Source: Yersinia ruckeri ATCC 29473 (GTDB taxonomy: Bacteria > Pseudomonadota > Gammaproteobacteria > Enterobacterales > Enterobacteriaceae). Taken from it: a stretch of 64,000 nt of DNA. The stretch spans positions 281,647 through 345,646 of the forward strand of contig NZ_KN150747.1 in assembly GCF_000754815.1 (NCBI RefSeq), given 5' to 3'. Below the pieces are notes generated by a model, which ran no database searches, was not told where the DNA came from, and worked only from the letters and a program-made list of their open reading frames with translations. How positions within the stretch are numbered: position 1 is the stretch's first letter; every line of letters starts with the position of its first letter. The translations under genes and the position numbers were made by a program. This document shows positions 41,484 to 52,005 of the stretch, piece by piece.

Positions 41484-42791
41484 TCATTTAAATTGAGGTA
41501 GATAAGGTTTGTTGACCTCCAATACCTCGTTTAATAAGGGTTGAGCGATGCTGGCATTCGCGACCAGTGGATTGGTCACCAGAGCCAATAAGGCACTGTT
41601 ACGATCGCCATGTACTGCTGCCTCAATAGTTAAGCGCTCATAGGCTTTTACCTGTTGAGTCAATCCATGCATGGATTCGGGCAATGTACCGAATGTCAGT
41701 GGATGGGCACCTTTCGCATCAACAATACAGTTAGTTTCTACCACAGCATCGTCCGGTAAACCGCGAATTGCCCCACGGTTTGCTGTATTCACTACTAATT
41801 GCGTACCGAGGTTATTATAAATCGCACGAATTAGCTCTAGGGCAACCTCTGAATAAAAGGAGCCGCCGCGAAAGCTCAGTTGCTCTGGTTTGGTATCCAG
41901 AGCAGGGTCGGCATACAGTTCAAACAGTTCTTTTTCGACCTGCATCACCTGTTCAGCGCGGGTGCCACGTTCTTTTGCCGCTTCCACCTCTTCGGCCAGC
42001 ATGTCTTGAGTCTGATAGAAATAACGGTGATATGGGCAGGGAATCGCACCCATTGCGCGTAAGAACTCAGGAGGCCAAGGTGCTTCCTTGATATTGTTCA
42101 TGGTGAGAGATGCGCCATCACACAGCATTTTTAGTACATCGGCGGTAACGTCTTTACCTCGCTGTAATACTTCATGTACCCAAACCATGTGATTCAGCCC
42201 GGCAAAGCGCAATTGAATATCTTCATAAGGCGTGTGCAGCAGGTTGGCGATCATGTGGTGCATACTGATTGGGACATTACACAGACCAATGATTTTGGCT
42301 TTGGTATAACGGGACACCGCTTCGGTTACGATACCGGCTGGATTGGTAAAGTTGATGATCCAGGCCTCGGGGGCTAAACGCTCTACCCGTCTGGCGATAT
42401 CCAGCATCACGGGAATGGTACGTAGCGCTTTGGCAAAGCCGCCAACGCCAGTGGTTTCTTGGCCGATCAGATGGTATTTCAATCCCAAACGTTCATCGGC
42501 GGCACGGGCAGGTAACTGGCCGACGCGGAACTGGGTCAGCACAAATTGGGCATCGCGAATGGCGTCATCCAGTGAGAAATGCAGGCTAACCTTAACCTGT
42601 TCCAATCCGTGGCGTGCCAGCATGCGTTGAGTCAGGGCGGCGATAGTTTCAACTTTCTGCCGACCGGGTTCAACATCGACCAGAGCCAGTTCGGTGATGG
42701 GTAATTCATTGATACGCTGAATTAAACCGTCAACCAGTTCCGGGGTGTAACTACTACCGCCGCCAATAATAGCGATTTTAAATGGTTTCAC
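41484..42791 (-). CDS. GH4 phospho-beta-glucosidase-type hydrolase
   Basis: 435 residues, glycoside hydrolase family 4 (ChbF/CelF/LicH type). The Rossmann NAD site (AIIGGGSSYTPEL), the family motif FTNPAG (INFTNPAGIVTEAV), the metal ligand Cys in CNVP, and GLNHM are intact. GH4 enzymes need NAD and a divalent metal and cleave phosphorylated disaccharides imported by a PTS. GTG start with GGAG 7 bases upstream, two bases after the end of the IIA remnant. The PTS genes that would feed it are decayed, so its substrate supply is unclear. Confidence 0.88.
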   Translation of the reverse strand: MKPFKIAIIGGGSSYTPELVDGLIQRINELPITELALVDVEPGRQKVETIAALTQRMLARHGLEQVKVSLHFSLDDAIRDAQFVLTQFRVGQLPARAADERLGLKYHLIGQETTGVGGFAKALRTIPVMLDIARRVERLAPEAWIINFTNPAGIVTEAVSRYTKAKIIGLCNVPISMHHMIANLLHTPYEDIQLRFAGLNHMVWVHEVLQRGKDVTADVLKMLCDGASLTMNNIKEAPWPPEFLRAMGAIPCPYHRYFYQTQDMLAEEVEAAKERGTRAEQVMQVEKELFELYADPALDTKPEQLSFRGGSFYSEVALELIRAIYNNLGTQLVVNTANRGAIRGLPDDAVVETNCIVDAKGAHPLTFGTLPESMHGLTQQVKAYERLTIEAAVHGDRNSALLALVTNPLVANASIAQPLLNEVLEVNKPYLPQFK

Positions 42792-42792
42792 T

Positions 42793-43108
42793 CTAGGTCT
42801 CCAAACGGCGTTGATGCCGGTAAATTTCGATCATCTCAGTGGCTAAGCTCAGGATCACCGTAGCGTTGATTAGGTGAGCCGGTACGTGAATGGTGATAAG
42901 GGGCATGAGCCGTTTTCCGCAGCCTTCGCCATGCCAATCAGCCGGGTTGAAATCTGACTTGCCTGTTTGGCAGAAGCCAATAATTTGGTCATATCCGGCC
43001 TAGCGGTGCCGGACGTGGCTTGGTGGCTGGTTCATTCGTGGCGACCATTCGTATTTATTCTTTGAATAGGCTGGTGGATATTCCTGCGATATCTAGCAGC
43101 GCAACGAT
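42793..43108 (-). pseudogene. Remnants of lactose/cellobiose-type PTS IIB and IIA genes
   Basis: Two fragments read on the minus strand. At 43108-43055 the frame gives IVALLDIAGISTSLF, matching the P-loop start of PTS IIB (LLCxAGMSTSLL) but with Asp in place of the phospho-accepting Cys; it stops after 17 codons. At 42992 a frame starting MTKLLASAKQAS resembles the first helices of PTS IIA (Lac/Chb); it shifts frame, and from about 42902 ITIHVPAHLI then LATEMIEIYR matches the IIA end, including the HxxxH motif with the active His. The middle of IIB, all of IIC and the centre of IIA are missing. The fragment ends two bases before the GH4 gene, where the IIA of a cellobiose operon would lie. 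Confidence 0.7.
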
Positions 43109-43160
43109 TTACAGTAGTGCTTTCAACCCTGTTATCTGTCTATGGTGGATAAAATAAAAA

Positions 43161-43174
43161 TGAGAGCGCTCTCA
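43161..43174. promoter_or_regulatory. LacI-type operator
   Basis: TGAGAGCGCTCTCA, a perfect 14 bp palindrome with the central CG typical of LacI/GalR-family operators. It lies about 53 bases upstream of the IIB remnant, so it probably served the original PTS-GH4-lacI operon. Confidence 0.65.
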
Positions 43175-43460
43175 TTTGCGTATAGAGTAACAATTAACCA
43201 AAATCAAAATGCGAGGGCGATCGCAAAAACAGGGAATGGGAGCAGAATGGGTTGGCAAGGCGTGATCTCACCTGCAAAACTATTGACTTAAATGGGACTA
43301 AATTGCGGTTTATTTCGGTTTTTAAGAGAAATGACTCGTTTTTTATCAGAGCGGTCTACTTTGTTAAGTAAATATTGGTAAATCGGTAGCGTTGAGGGGA
43401 GCAGCTCTTTAGAATCAAGGCGCTTTTCCGTTGTTTGTATCCAAGAGAAAGGAACCGTTA

Positions 43461-44030
43461 ATGTTTAAACGTATTTTAGTGACCTTCGCTACGCTGATTT
43501 CCCTGACTGCTATGGCTCCAGCCGTTTATGCAGCCGCAGCCCCCCACGTATTGCTGACCACATCCGCAGGGAATATTGAATTAGCGCTCGACAACCAGAA
43601 GGCACCGGTTTCGACCCAGAATTTTATTAACTATGTTAACAATGGGTATTACAACAATACGGTTTTCCACCGTGTGATTCCAGGGTTCATGGTTCAGGGC
43701 GGCGGTTTTACCGCTGATTTGCAGCAAAAAGCGACTAATGCCTCAATCAAGAACGAAGCTGATAATGGCTTACGTAACCTGCGCGGGACTATCTCGATGG
43801 CGCGCACTGCGGATAAAGACAGTGCAACCAGCCAGTTTTTCCTCAATGTAGCAGATAATGCTTTCCTCGATCATGGTCAACGTGATTTCGGCTATGCCGT
43901 ATTTGGTAAAGTCGTAAAAGGTATGGATGTGGTTGATAAAATATCTCAGGTGCAAACACAAAATATCGGGCCGTATCAAAACGTACCCGTTAAACCTATC
44001 ACTATTTTGTCGGCAAAAGTTTTACCTTAA
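43461..44030 (+). CDS. ppiA: Periplasmic peptidyl-prolyl isomerase A
   Basis: 189 residues from the ATG at 43461 with AAGGA 7 bases upstream. A Sec signal peptide (about 1-24, [12 protein letters not shown]) precedes a cyclophilin domain ([22 protein letters not shown]). Cis-trans isomerase of proline peptide bonds in the periplasm. It follows the PTS remnant on the opposite strand. Confidence 0.97.
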   Translation: MFKRILVTFATLISLTAMAPAVYAAAAPHVLLTTSAGNIELALDNQKAPVSTQNFINYVNNGYYNNTVFHRVIPGFMVQGGGFTADLQQKATNASIKNEADNGLRNLRGTISMARTADKDSATSQFFLNVADNAFLDHGQRDFGYAVFGKVVKGMDVVDKISQVQTQNIGPYQNVPVKPITILSAKVLP

Positions 44031-44119
44031 TTGACGAACATCCGTCTTTGTAATAAGCAGAGACGGAATCTTCGACCGGCATTATTTTAATTTCCTCTCC
44101 GCTATCTGTATTTCCGAGT

Positions 44120-44293
44120 ATGTTGTGTTATCGCGTCGCGGGTGGCTCCCTCATTTTTCTGGCACCTTTGATGTATATTAATCTGACTGGGGCTGGGGTA
44201 ACGTTGGCAGGAATGGTATCCATATACCGTCCGCGAAATGGCCTGCGGGATGACATTGTGCAAATTGCAGCTAAAAGTATGGTGCGAGAGTAA
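44120..44293 (+). CDS. Candidate 57-residue membrane peptide between ppiA and pabA
   Basis: The frame reads MLCYRVAGGS, one hydrophobic segment (LIFLAPLMYI), then a second moderately hydrophobic stretch (AGVTLAGMVSI), and ends VQIAAKSMVRE. It looks like a real membrane sequence, but the ribosome binding site is weak. Eight bases after its stop a second, 15-codon frame (MRYSILIFIIVAHKY, 44302 on) has an AAGGG ribosome binding site. Either a small gene or a decayed larger one; E. coli has yhfG-fic here, and I see no similarity to them. The rest of 44031-44413 shows only a weak stem-loop (TCCGTCT/AGACGGA) just after ppiA. Confidence 0.3.
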   Translation: MLCYRVAGGSLIFLAPLMYINLTGAGVTLAGMVSIYRPRNGLRDDIVQIAAKSMVRE

Positions 44294-44419
44294 GGGCGAT
44301 AAATGCGCTACAGCATATTGATTTTTATCATCGTCGCGCACAAATACTGACGCAAACTCATCAATAAATAACTTGAAAATCAGTAAGATGGCAGGGTCAT
44401 GATTTAGATTGGATTGAAA

Positions 44420-44995
44420 ATGCTGTTACTGATAGATAACTACGATTCGTTTACCTACAACCTTTACCAATATTTCTGCGAACTTGGCGCAGAGGTACTG
44501 GTGAAACGTAACGATGAAATACAGATTGCCGACATCGAAAAACTGGCACCTTCGCATCTGGTGATTTCCCCCGGGCCTTGTACACCGAATGAGGCAGGTA
44601 TCTCGCTGGCAGCCATTCGCCATTTCGCCGGTAAAATACCGATCCTTGGCGTTTGTCTGGGTCATCAGGCGCTGGGGCAGGCCTTCGGTGCCAGCGTGGT
44701 CAGAGCGCGTCAGGTTATGCACGGTAAAACCAGCGCTATCAGTCACAACAGCCAAGGTGTATTCCGTGGCTTAAATCAACCCCTCACCGTAACGCGTTAC
44801 CACTCTCTGGTCATCGCCAAAGAAACACTTCCCGATTGCTTTGAACTCACGGCATGGAGCGAACATGATGGTGAAGTGGACGAAATCATGGGAATTCGCC
44901 ACCGGTTCTTACCACTGGAAGGCGTCCAGTTTCATCCAGAAAGCATCCTCAGTGAGCAAGGTCATCAATTATTGGATAATTTCCTTAAAAATTAG
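44420..44995 (+). CDS. pabA: Aminodeoxychorismate synthase glutamine amidotransferase
   Basis: 191 residues from the ATG at 44420 ([11 protein letters not shown]), two codons inside the longest frame. A class I glutamine amidotransferase with the catalytic Cys in GVCLGHQA and the His-Glu of QFHPES. With PabB it makes 4-amino-4-deoxychorismate for folate. Carries a few extra residues (EHDGEVDE) compared with E. coli. Confidence 0.97.
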   Translation: MLLLIDNYDSFTYNLYQYFCELGAEVLVKRNDEIQIADIEKLAPSHLVISPGPCTPNEAGISLAAIRHFAGKIPILGVCLGHQALGQAFGASVVRARQVMHGKTSAISHNSQGVFRGLNQPLTVTRYHSLVIAKETLPDCFELTAWSEHDGEVDEIMGIRHRFLPLEGVQFHPESILSEQGHQLLDNFLKN

Positions 44996-45068
44996 CCTGT
45001 TGTGAATGTTTCCCCGTTAAAGGTGTTTTTTGTTTGCCATGATTTGATTTTTTATGCATATTTCATGA

Positions 45069-46346
<1,278 letters not shown>

Positions 46347-46388
46347 TACGTATTGTCTGGCGGTATGTCAGGTCTAATCGGAAGATTG

Positions 46389-46413
46389 AAGGGAGGTGGT
46401 TCCTCCCTTTTTT
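46389..46413 (+). terminator. Rho-independent terminator after argD
   Basis: Stem AAGGGAGG/CCTCCCTT around TGGTT, followed by a T6 tract. Lies between convergent argD and yhfK. Confidence 0.92.
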
Positions 46414-46415
46414 AA

Positions 46416-48491
46416 TCAGCTATCCCGCAATTTTCTGTTCAGCCAGATCCCATGATGTGGCCGTTGACGCCACGCCAGAGACGAGATGGTGTGCATGACA
46501 CTTAAGTGAGACAGAATCCGCCGCAGGTGGCGCTCCATTTCGGTCATTGGCATATCAGGATGCAATTCTGGCGGTTGTAAGACGCTATTTTCACTACTGG
46601 GACCATCATATTCCAAGCGTTGCTGACAACTCTGCAAGGCAATTTCACAGCGTTGTAAATAATCCTCAGCCAACTTATCCGTCAGCATATAGTGATCGCG
46701 CGCTAGGATAGTCATCGCATTGATATGCTCGACAATAAACTGGCTATGGGTCACCCATAGGCGCATATCTGCCAGATAGCGTGAATTGAAGCCCGGCTCT
46801 TGCATCGCCTGATTGAGGGAGGTAAAAACGGCATTATGGGACTGATTTACCAACATTCGTTCTTTGGCTAATTCATCTGTATTGGGATTTTTCGTCAGTA
46901 ATGACTGCAATAGCTTTTGATCGTTTTCCAACGCTTGATGAGCATTTTTGCGTAACAGACCACTCTGCCACTGCGGCCACAGCCAAATAGCGCTACCAAA
47001 GGCCAGAGCACAGCCGATCAGCGTATCGATCAGGCGGGGAACCAGAAAATTCAGGCCGTTCAGAGCCAATAATTGCAAGGTATACACAGCGGTAATTGTC
47101 AGCCCAATCACGGCCAACCCATAGTTTTTCCGCAGAACTAGATAAGCCGCCAGTGTGATAAATAGCATAATGATTAGCGTGATATTTTCTGGCAATTGTA
47201 AATGCAACAAGCCAGCGGCAATCACCAGCCCGACCACGGTACCCAAAGCTCTATGCTGAATTCTCACTCGCGTGGCGTTATAACCATTTTGCGTCACCAA
47301 CATCACGGTCAGTAAAATCCAGTAAGGTTTTGGCAGGTTGAATACCATGCCCAAACTGCTGCCGATAGCCAGAGTGACGGCTAATCGACCGGCATTACGC
47401 AAAGCGACAGATTTAAATGAAAGATAGCTTCTTAACGCTGGCCAGAAAGGCAGTCGGTGCTGATCTGACATCAGCTCTCGTCGGTACAGCGGGCGTTGGT
47501 TACGCAATAAACGTGCAATGCGGCGAAAATGGTAGAAGCAAAATTGGCCAACGGGGTTATCAGGATATTGTCCGGCAATTTTCTCCAGAGCTGCCAGCTC
47601 TTTTGTCATGGTAAAACGCTGTAATTGATGACGGTGGTAGAGAATATTATCAGCTACCACGCGTAATCGGTGCGCAATAATCTGTGCATTACGACGGATA
47701 ACCGCTTCGGCGTGGCTTTGCTCAACCAGTTTTTGGACTTCCTCCGGTTGGTGCAGACTTACGGTTATATGCTCCTGTAAATCCAGAGCCACCTGAAACA
47801 TCATACGCAGGCGCTTTTGTTCCATTTTATGAGCGAGCGGCAACATATTAAGTTGTTGATATAGCTGATTGATCAGATCCATTACCGCTTGCTGGCGTTG
47901 CAACAATGGCGGTAACGCCGTTTCTGGATCGATATGTTGGGTTAATAGGCTATATTTAGCTTCTAAATAATCGGCCAGTTGCCGATATAGCTGACTAAGA
48001 GTTTCCCGCATCGGCTGCTCTTTCCACAGACGGAACCATAAACTGGTAAATAACCCATACCAAGCGGTGCCAATGATGAAAAGCAGTGGGGTATGCCAGA
48101 TAGGAAATCGGCCAATCATGCTGAGTGTGAATATTGCCGCCACTAGTGCGGCTGGCAGTAAACGGGCATGAAGTGGACTTATTGCACCATTAATGCCGAG
48201 AATCAGGGTCAATCCAAACATAATCAGCGGCAGGGGAATGTGCCACAGCAGGCATTGCTGAATAAGAAAACTGCTGAGGGCAAATAGAGTGCCGCCAATC
48301 ACCCAGCGTTTGGTGAAACGCTTGTGAGGGGTATCTAAACCGGCAATATTACAGCAGGCTGGTACCAGAGCGAAAAGCAGGCCCAGTTGCAGATCACCGA
48401 ATAATAAGCCAATACTCACTGGTAAGCAGAGCACCAGCGTTTGCCGCAATGCATAATTAACTTCAGGGTGGTAAATCAGCCGCCGCCACAT
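46416..48491 (-). CDS. yhfK: FUSC-family inner-membrane protein YhfK
   Basis: 691 residues. Two blocks of several membrane segments (residues about 15-145 and 365-495) separated and followed by helical cytoplasmic domains, the organisation of the YccS/YhfK/FUSC family related to AaeB-type exporters. The function of YhfK is not established. Co-directional with crp, which lies 82 bases upstream with its own terminator, so it is probably transcribed separately. Confidence 0.93.
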   Translation of the reverse strand: MWRRLIYHPEVNYALRQTLVLCLPVSIGLLFGDLQLGLLFALVPACCNIAGLDTPHKRFTKRWVIGGTLFALSSFLIQQCLLWHIPLPLIMFGLTLILGINGAISPLHARLLPAALVAAIFTLSMIGRFPIWHTPLLFIIGTAWYGLFTSLWFRLWKEQPMRETLSQLYRQLADYLEAKYSLLTQHIDPETALPPLLQRQQAVMDLINQLYQQLNMLPLAHKMEQKRLRMMFQVALDLQEHITVSLHQPEEVQKLVEQSHAEAVIRRNAQIIAHRLRVVADNILYHRHQLQRFTMTKELAALEKIAGQYPDNPVGQFCFYHFRRIARLLRNQRPLYRRELMSDQHRLPFWPALRSYLSFKSVALRNAGRLAVTLAIGSSLGMVFNLPKPYWILLTVMLVTQNGYNATRVRIQHRALGTVVGLVIAAGLLHLQLPENITLIIMLFITLAAYLVLRKNYGLAVIGLTITAVYTLQLLALNGLNFLVPRLIDTLIGCALAFGSAIWLWPQWQSGLLRKNAHQALENDQKLLQSLLTKNPNTDELAKERMLVNQSHNAVFTSLNQAMQEPGFNSRYLADMRLWVTHSQFIVEHINAMTILARDHYMLTDKLAEDYLQRCEIALQSCQQRLEYDGPSSENSVLQPPELHPDMPMTEMERHLRRILSHLSVMHTISSLAWRQRPHHGIWLNRKLRDS

Positions 48492-48527
48492 CAGTTCGAT
48501 ACCAGTAATTTGTCTTTTTGAAAAGAA

Positions 48528-48564
48528 AAAGCCGGTATTGTATTAAGGATACGATACCGGCTTT
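48528..48564 (-). terminator. Terminator of crp
   Basis: A long stem AAAGCCGGTATCGTA/TACAATACCGGCTTT with one mismatch and a 7-base loop; on the minus strand it ends in TTTTTC-TTTT. It sits just after the crp stop. Confidence 0.88.
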
Positions 48565-48572
48565 GGGAGGAG

Positions 48573-49205
48573 TTAACGGGTGCCGTAAACGACAATCGTT
48601 TTTCCGTGCGCAGAGATCAGGTTTTGATCTTCGAGCATTTTCAGTATGCGACCGACAGTTTCGCGGGAACAGCCAACAATCTGACCGATTTCCTGGCGAG
48701 TAATTTTAATCTGCATCCCATCTGGGTGTGTCATAGCATCAGGCTGTTTTGCCAGATTGAGCAGCGTTTGCGCGATACGTCCGGTAACATCGAGGAAGGC
48801 GAGGTTACCCACTTTTTCCGACGTAATTTGTAAGCGATTCGCCATCTGTGCAGACAGACGCATCAAGATATCTGGATTAACCTGAATCAGTTGGCGGAAT
48901 TTCTTGTAAGAAATTTCAGCCACTTCACAGGCGGTTTTTGCACGAACCCAGGCACTACGCTCTTGGCCTTCTTCAAATAATCCAAGTTCACCGATGAAAT
49001 CCCCCTGGTTTAAATAGGAGAGAATCATTTCTTTACCTTCTTCATCTTTAATCAGAACCGCAACGGAACCTTTCACGATGTAGTAAAGCGTTTCGGCTTT
49101 TTCACCCTGGTGAATCAGCGTACTCTTCGATGGATACTTATGGATATGGCAGTGAGACAGGAACCATTCGAGAGTAGGGTCTGTTTGTGGCTTGCCGAGA
49201 ACCAT
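48573..49205 (-). CDS. crp: cAMP receptor protein
   Basis: 210 residues, essentially the E. coli sequence. Cyclic-nucleotide domain with the cAMP-binding segment [20 protein letters not shown], the dimer helix, and the helix-turn-helix [22 protein letters not shown]. Global regulator of carbon use; likely acts on several genes in this window. Confidence 0.99.
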   Translation of the reverse strand: MVLGKPQTDPTLEWFLSHCHIHKYPSKSTLIHQGEKAETLYYIVKGSVAVLIKDEEGKEMILSYLNQGDFIGELGLFEEGQERSAWVRAKTACEVAEISYKKFRQLIQVNPDILMRLSAQMANRLQITSEKVGNLAFLDVTGRIAQTLLNLAKQPDAMTHPDGMQIKITRQEIGQIVGCSRETVGRILKMLEDQNLISAHGKTIVVYGTR

Positions 49206-49538
49206 TCGCTGTTATCCTCTGTTGTTATCGCTGCCTAACTTAACAGGGTTCAGAGTTCCCCGTACGGCGTGCTTATAAAATACACTTTCTCTTAGCATAT
49301 TAATGTGCTCAATTGCTGAAAGGTATAGCCTTGATACATACTAGATAAAGATCCTTCATTGATTCTTGATCTTTAGCCTTTTTATTCTAAGAAAGATCTC
49401 TTTCGGCTTTGTTTGTAGCACAGGATGAAGCCAGTGTCTTGTGTTGTATCGCTTCAGCATGATAAGGGTCGGGTTACATTGCCACTTTATGAATGAAAGA
49501 GTAGTCTGATTCGGAAAAATCAACGGGGAGTGATGGGT
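49206..49538 (-). promoter_or_regulatory. Divergent promoter region crp / yhfA
   Basis: About 330 bases between the crp and yhfA starts. In E. coli crp autoregulation acts here. No perfect TGTGA-N6-TCACA was seen, and no small gene was recognised. Confidence 0.4.
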
Positions 49539-49949
49539 ATGCAGGCACGTGTAAAATGGGTTGAGGGTCTGACTTTTCTGGGCGAATCAGCTTCTGGCCA
49601 TCAGGTTTTAATGGACGGTAACGCTGGCGATAAAGCGCCGAGTCCAATGGAAATGTTGCTGATGGCGGCGGGAGGATGCAGCGCTATCGATGTGGTTTCC
49701 ATTTTACAGAAAGGGCGCAATAACGTACGCGACTGCGAAGTAAAATTAACTTCGGAACGCCGGGAAGAAGCTCCTCGTCTGTTTACTTTGATTAATCTGC
49801 ACTTTATCGTTAGCGGTAAAGACCTTACAGAGAAAGTGGTGGAACGCGCCGTCGAGCTTTCTGCGGAGAAATACTGCTCTGTCTCACTGATGCTTGGCAA
49901 GGCGGCCACCATCACTCACAGTTTTGAAATTCGGACTCTGGCCTGTTGA
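49539..49949 (+). CDS. yhfA: OsmC/Ohr-family protein YhfA
   Basis: 136 residues from the ATG at 49539 (MQARVKWVEG) with GGAG 8 bases upstream; GTG and ATG codons just before are too close to it. OsmC-like fold with the redox cysteines in GGCSAIDVV and KYCSVSLM. Peroxide or disulfide chemistry is expected for the family, but the role of YhfA is not established. Its last residues (IRTLAC) abut the right end of the insertion element, so the 3' tail may have been altered. Confidence 0.95.
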   Translation: MQARVKWVEGLTFLGESASGHQVLMDGNAGDKAPSPMEMLLMAAGGCSAIDVVSILQKGRNNVRDCEVKLTSERREEAPRLFTLINLHFIVSGKDLTEKVVERAVELSAEKYCSVSLMLGKAATITHSFEIRTLAC

Positions 49950-50748
49950 CATCCTCCCCGTCCTAAAGAATGGAGATTCCTACAGCGTTCAGACCGGAGC
50001 CTGAATCACCTCGGTGGGTGACTGCACCCTCCCTCCACAGGCAAGCACGGCATGCCCTGCCGCTAAAATGTTACGAGCACCATTGATATCGGCGTTCTCG
50101 GTATATCCGCACTCAAGGCACTCGAATCTACTTTGTGACAGGCGGTTCTCTTTCACTGTATGACCACAGCAGGCGCAACGCTGGCTGGTATATTGGAGGT
50201 ATCGCCAGAACCTGACCACCGCGCCAGAGCTGCTTGTACTCAAGCTGGCGACGCATTTCATACCCCCCCTGATCCCGTATCGAGCGGTTCAAGCCTGATT
50301 TGGCTTTGACGTTTCGTCCGTGCTGCTCTGCCGTGCTTTTTGCCGATTTCGACATGTTACTGACCTTCAAGTCTTCAATGATGATCATCGCGTGGTTTTT
50401 GCTGATTTCACTGGTGACTTTATGAAGGTAGTCGCGGCGGATACTGGCAATATGCGAGTGCAGACGCTGAATTTTTACCTTCTGTTTCTGCCAGTTTGCG
50501 CTGAATTTCACTTTGCGGATTAACTGGTGCTGGAGTATTGCCAGCTTGCGCTGGCTTGTTTTGAAACTGTTGACGGGCGGGTATACCGTGCCATCTGAAA
50601 GCGTGGCGAGTTTTGTGACTCCGGCATCCAGTCCGACCATCGATTCTGCGTTGTGAACGGGGGGTAGCCACTTCGTATTCAGTCTGGATACTGGCGTACC
50701 ATTTCCCACATGACTAACTGACAGTGACGTTTTTCACTTCACCCACTA
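49950..50748 (-). pseudogene. Decayed IS200/IS605-family tnpB (OrfB) and right end
   Basis: The minus strand holds the C-terminal part of a TnpB/OrfB in several frames: VKNVTVS then an in-frame TAG, KWYASIQTEYEV, a one-base insertion at a run of six C, then GLDAGVTKLATLSDG (first RuvC Asp), IIIEDLKV (RuvC Glu), RRQLEYKQLWRGG, a second frameshift at VLAIPP, and the zinc finger CACCGH with [17 protein letters not shown] (third Asp). The N-terminal part is missing. CATCCTCCCCGTCC at 49951-49964 with an imperfect stem is the right-end element seen beside such genes. TnpB of intact elements is an RNA-guided nuclease; this copy is inactive. It lies at the junction of yhfA and the ATP-grasp cluster. 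Confidence 0.85.
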
Positions 50749-51992
50749 TTTTTTAAATAAATGCCCTGTTTTTCCAACTGGCGGATTGTTCGATAATCCC
50801 GGCGAAGTACATCTTTTGATGAGTGAACCAGATAAATGGTTCCAGGCTGACTGAATACATCTTGCGTGACGCCGATAGATTGACCATCATCGATATAAAA
50901 TACCGCCTGCGAGAAGGACGCCAGTTTTTGCAGCTCAGTGACAAAATCCTGCTGATGGAAAATACCTTCATGGGTATTAATTAGGCAAACATTATAAGAA
51001 TGGTTGAGCAATTGGTAAGGTGCAGGTGATTCCGTCAGAGCTAAAAAACGTTCAGGTTCGGTAATTGCCATGACTGTTGCACTTATCTGACCGAGTTGCG
51101 TAGTGCGAGCTGATATTTCCGGCCTTAGGATGCCATCGGTTCGTGCGGCGACTTCGACCAATTTGGGGCCTTGTGCCGTCAACATCACTTCCGCATGACT
51201 TGGGCCATTATGAATACCCAATGCAGCAATAGCCTGACGGGTATAATCCACCAGCGTCCAATAGTGTGTAAAAGATTCGTCCAGAATATCATCGATATCG
51301 TAGAGAATTCGGCCAGATTCAAGACGGACTTTAGTATAGCGAACCACTTCGGTAACCCGTGTTTTACCCTGAAGAGAAACCATATTTACCACGTATTCGA
51401 CGCCGTCGAGATATTCCTGAATTAATACCTGTTTATTGACGATATTCAATTTACTGTGGCTGCCAAGAATTTGCGCAAAGGCTGCTTTAGCCTCGGTAAG
51501 GTTATGACAAATAAATACGCCATCAGAACCCGCACTGGCGAGCGGCTTCAATACTACAGGGAAGAGGTTGTGATGTTTAATCCACCATTCCGCGGCCATC
51601 CATTCTTGCGTTTTTAGCTGCTTGGCTGCGGCTAATCCAGCACTTGAAATGGCCTGAATCATGTCATATTTATTCCTACGAGCATGGCTATGGTTATAAT
51701 CATTAGAAAATCCTAATGCAAAATGGCGATTTAATTCGTCACTAAGTAACACACCACTTTCTGCTCCAGCAATAATATAATGGGGCGAAAACATACTTAT
51801 TTTCTGACAGGTTTCAGCATAATCTTGACATGTCAGAAAAGCAGAGTATATCGTATAGTCAAAGTTCTTGTAATAATATTCATGTATATCAGGATCAGAT
51901 GAAACATGGAGTAAAACACATCCGTAATCATAAAGTTCTCTTGCCAAGAATTTACCTGACGAAAAACCATCAACAATGACGACTCTAATCAT
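50739..51992 (-). CDS. ATP-grasp ligase (L-amino acid ligase-like)
   Basis: 417 residues. N-terminal Rossmann-like region (VVIVDGFSSGK), ATP-grasp core with FPVVLKPLASAGSDGV, QEYLDGVEYVVN, and the metal-binding EVMLTAQGPKLVEVAARTDG. This combination is typical of amino-acid ligases of the BacD/YwfE type that join two amino acids or an acid and an amine. Last gene of a four-gene minus-strand operon (14 bases after the EamA gene). Its last codons (KNSG) run into the tnpB remnant, so the natural 3' end may be slightly altered. The product is unknown. Confidence 0.85.
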   Translation of the reverse strand: MIRVVIVDGFSSGKFLARELYDYGCVLLHVSSDPDIHEYYYKNFDYTIYSAFLTCQDYAETCQKISMFSPHYIIAGAESGVLLSDELNRHFALGFSNDYNHSHARRNKYDMIQAISSAGLAAAKQLKTQEWMAAEWWIKHHNLFPVVLKPLASAGSDGVFICHNLTEAKAAFAQILGSHSKLNIVNKQVLIQEYLDGVEYVVNMVSLQGKTRVTEVVRYTKVRLESGRILYDIDDILDESFTHYWTLVDYTRQAIAALGIHNGPSHAEVMLTAQGPKLVEVAARTDGILRPEISARTTQLGQISATVMAITEPERFLALTESPAPYQLLNHSYNVCLINTHEGIFHQQDFVTELQKLASFSQAVFYIDDGQSIGVTQDVFSQPGTIYLVHSSKDVLRRDYRTIRQLEKQGIYLKNSG

Positions 51993-52005
51993 TTTTAACT
52001 CCTGG

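Noticed and set aside
43208-43224. Second operator-like sequence TGCGAGGGCGATCGCA near the LacI operator
   Set aside because: The half-sites have a different spacing and no central CG symmetry, so it does not match the palindrome at 43161-43174.
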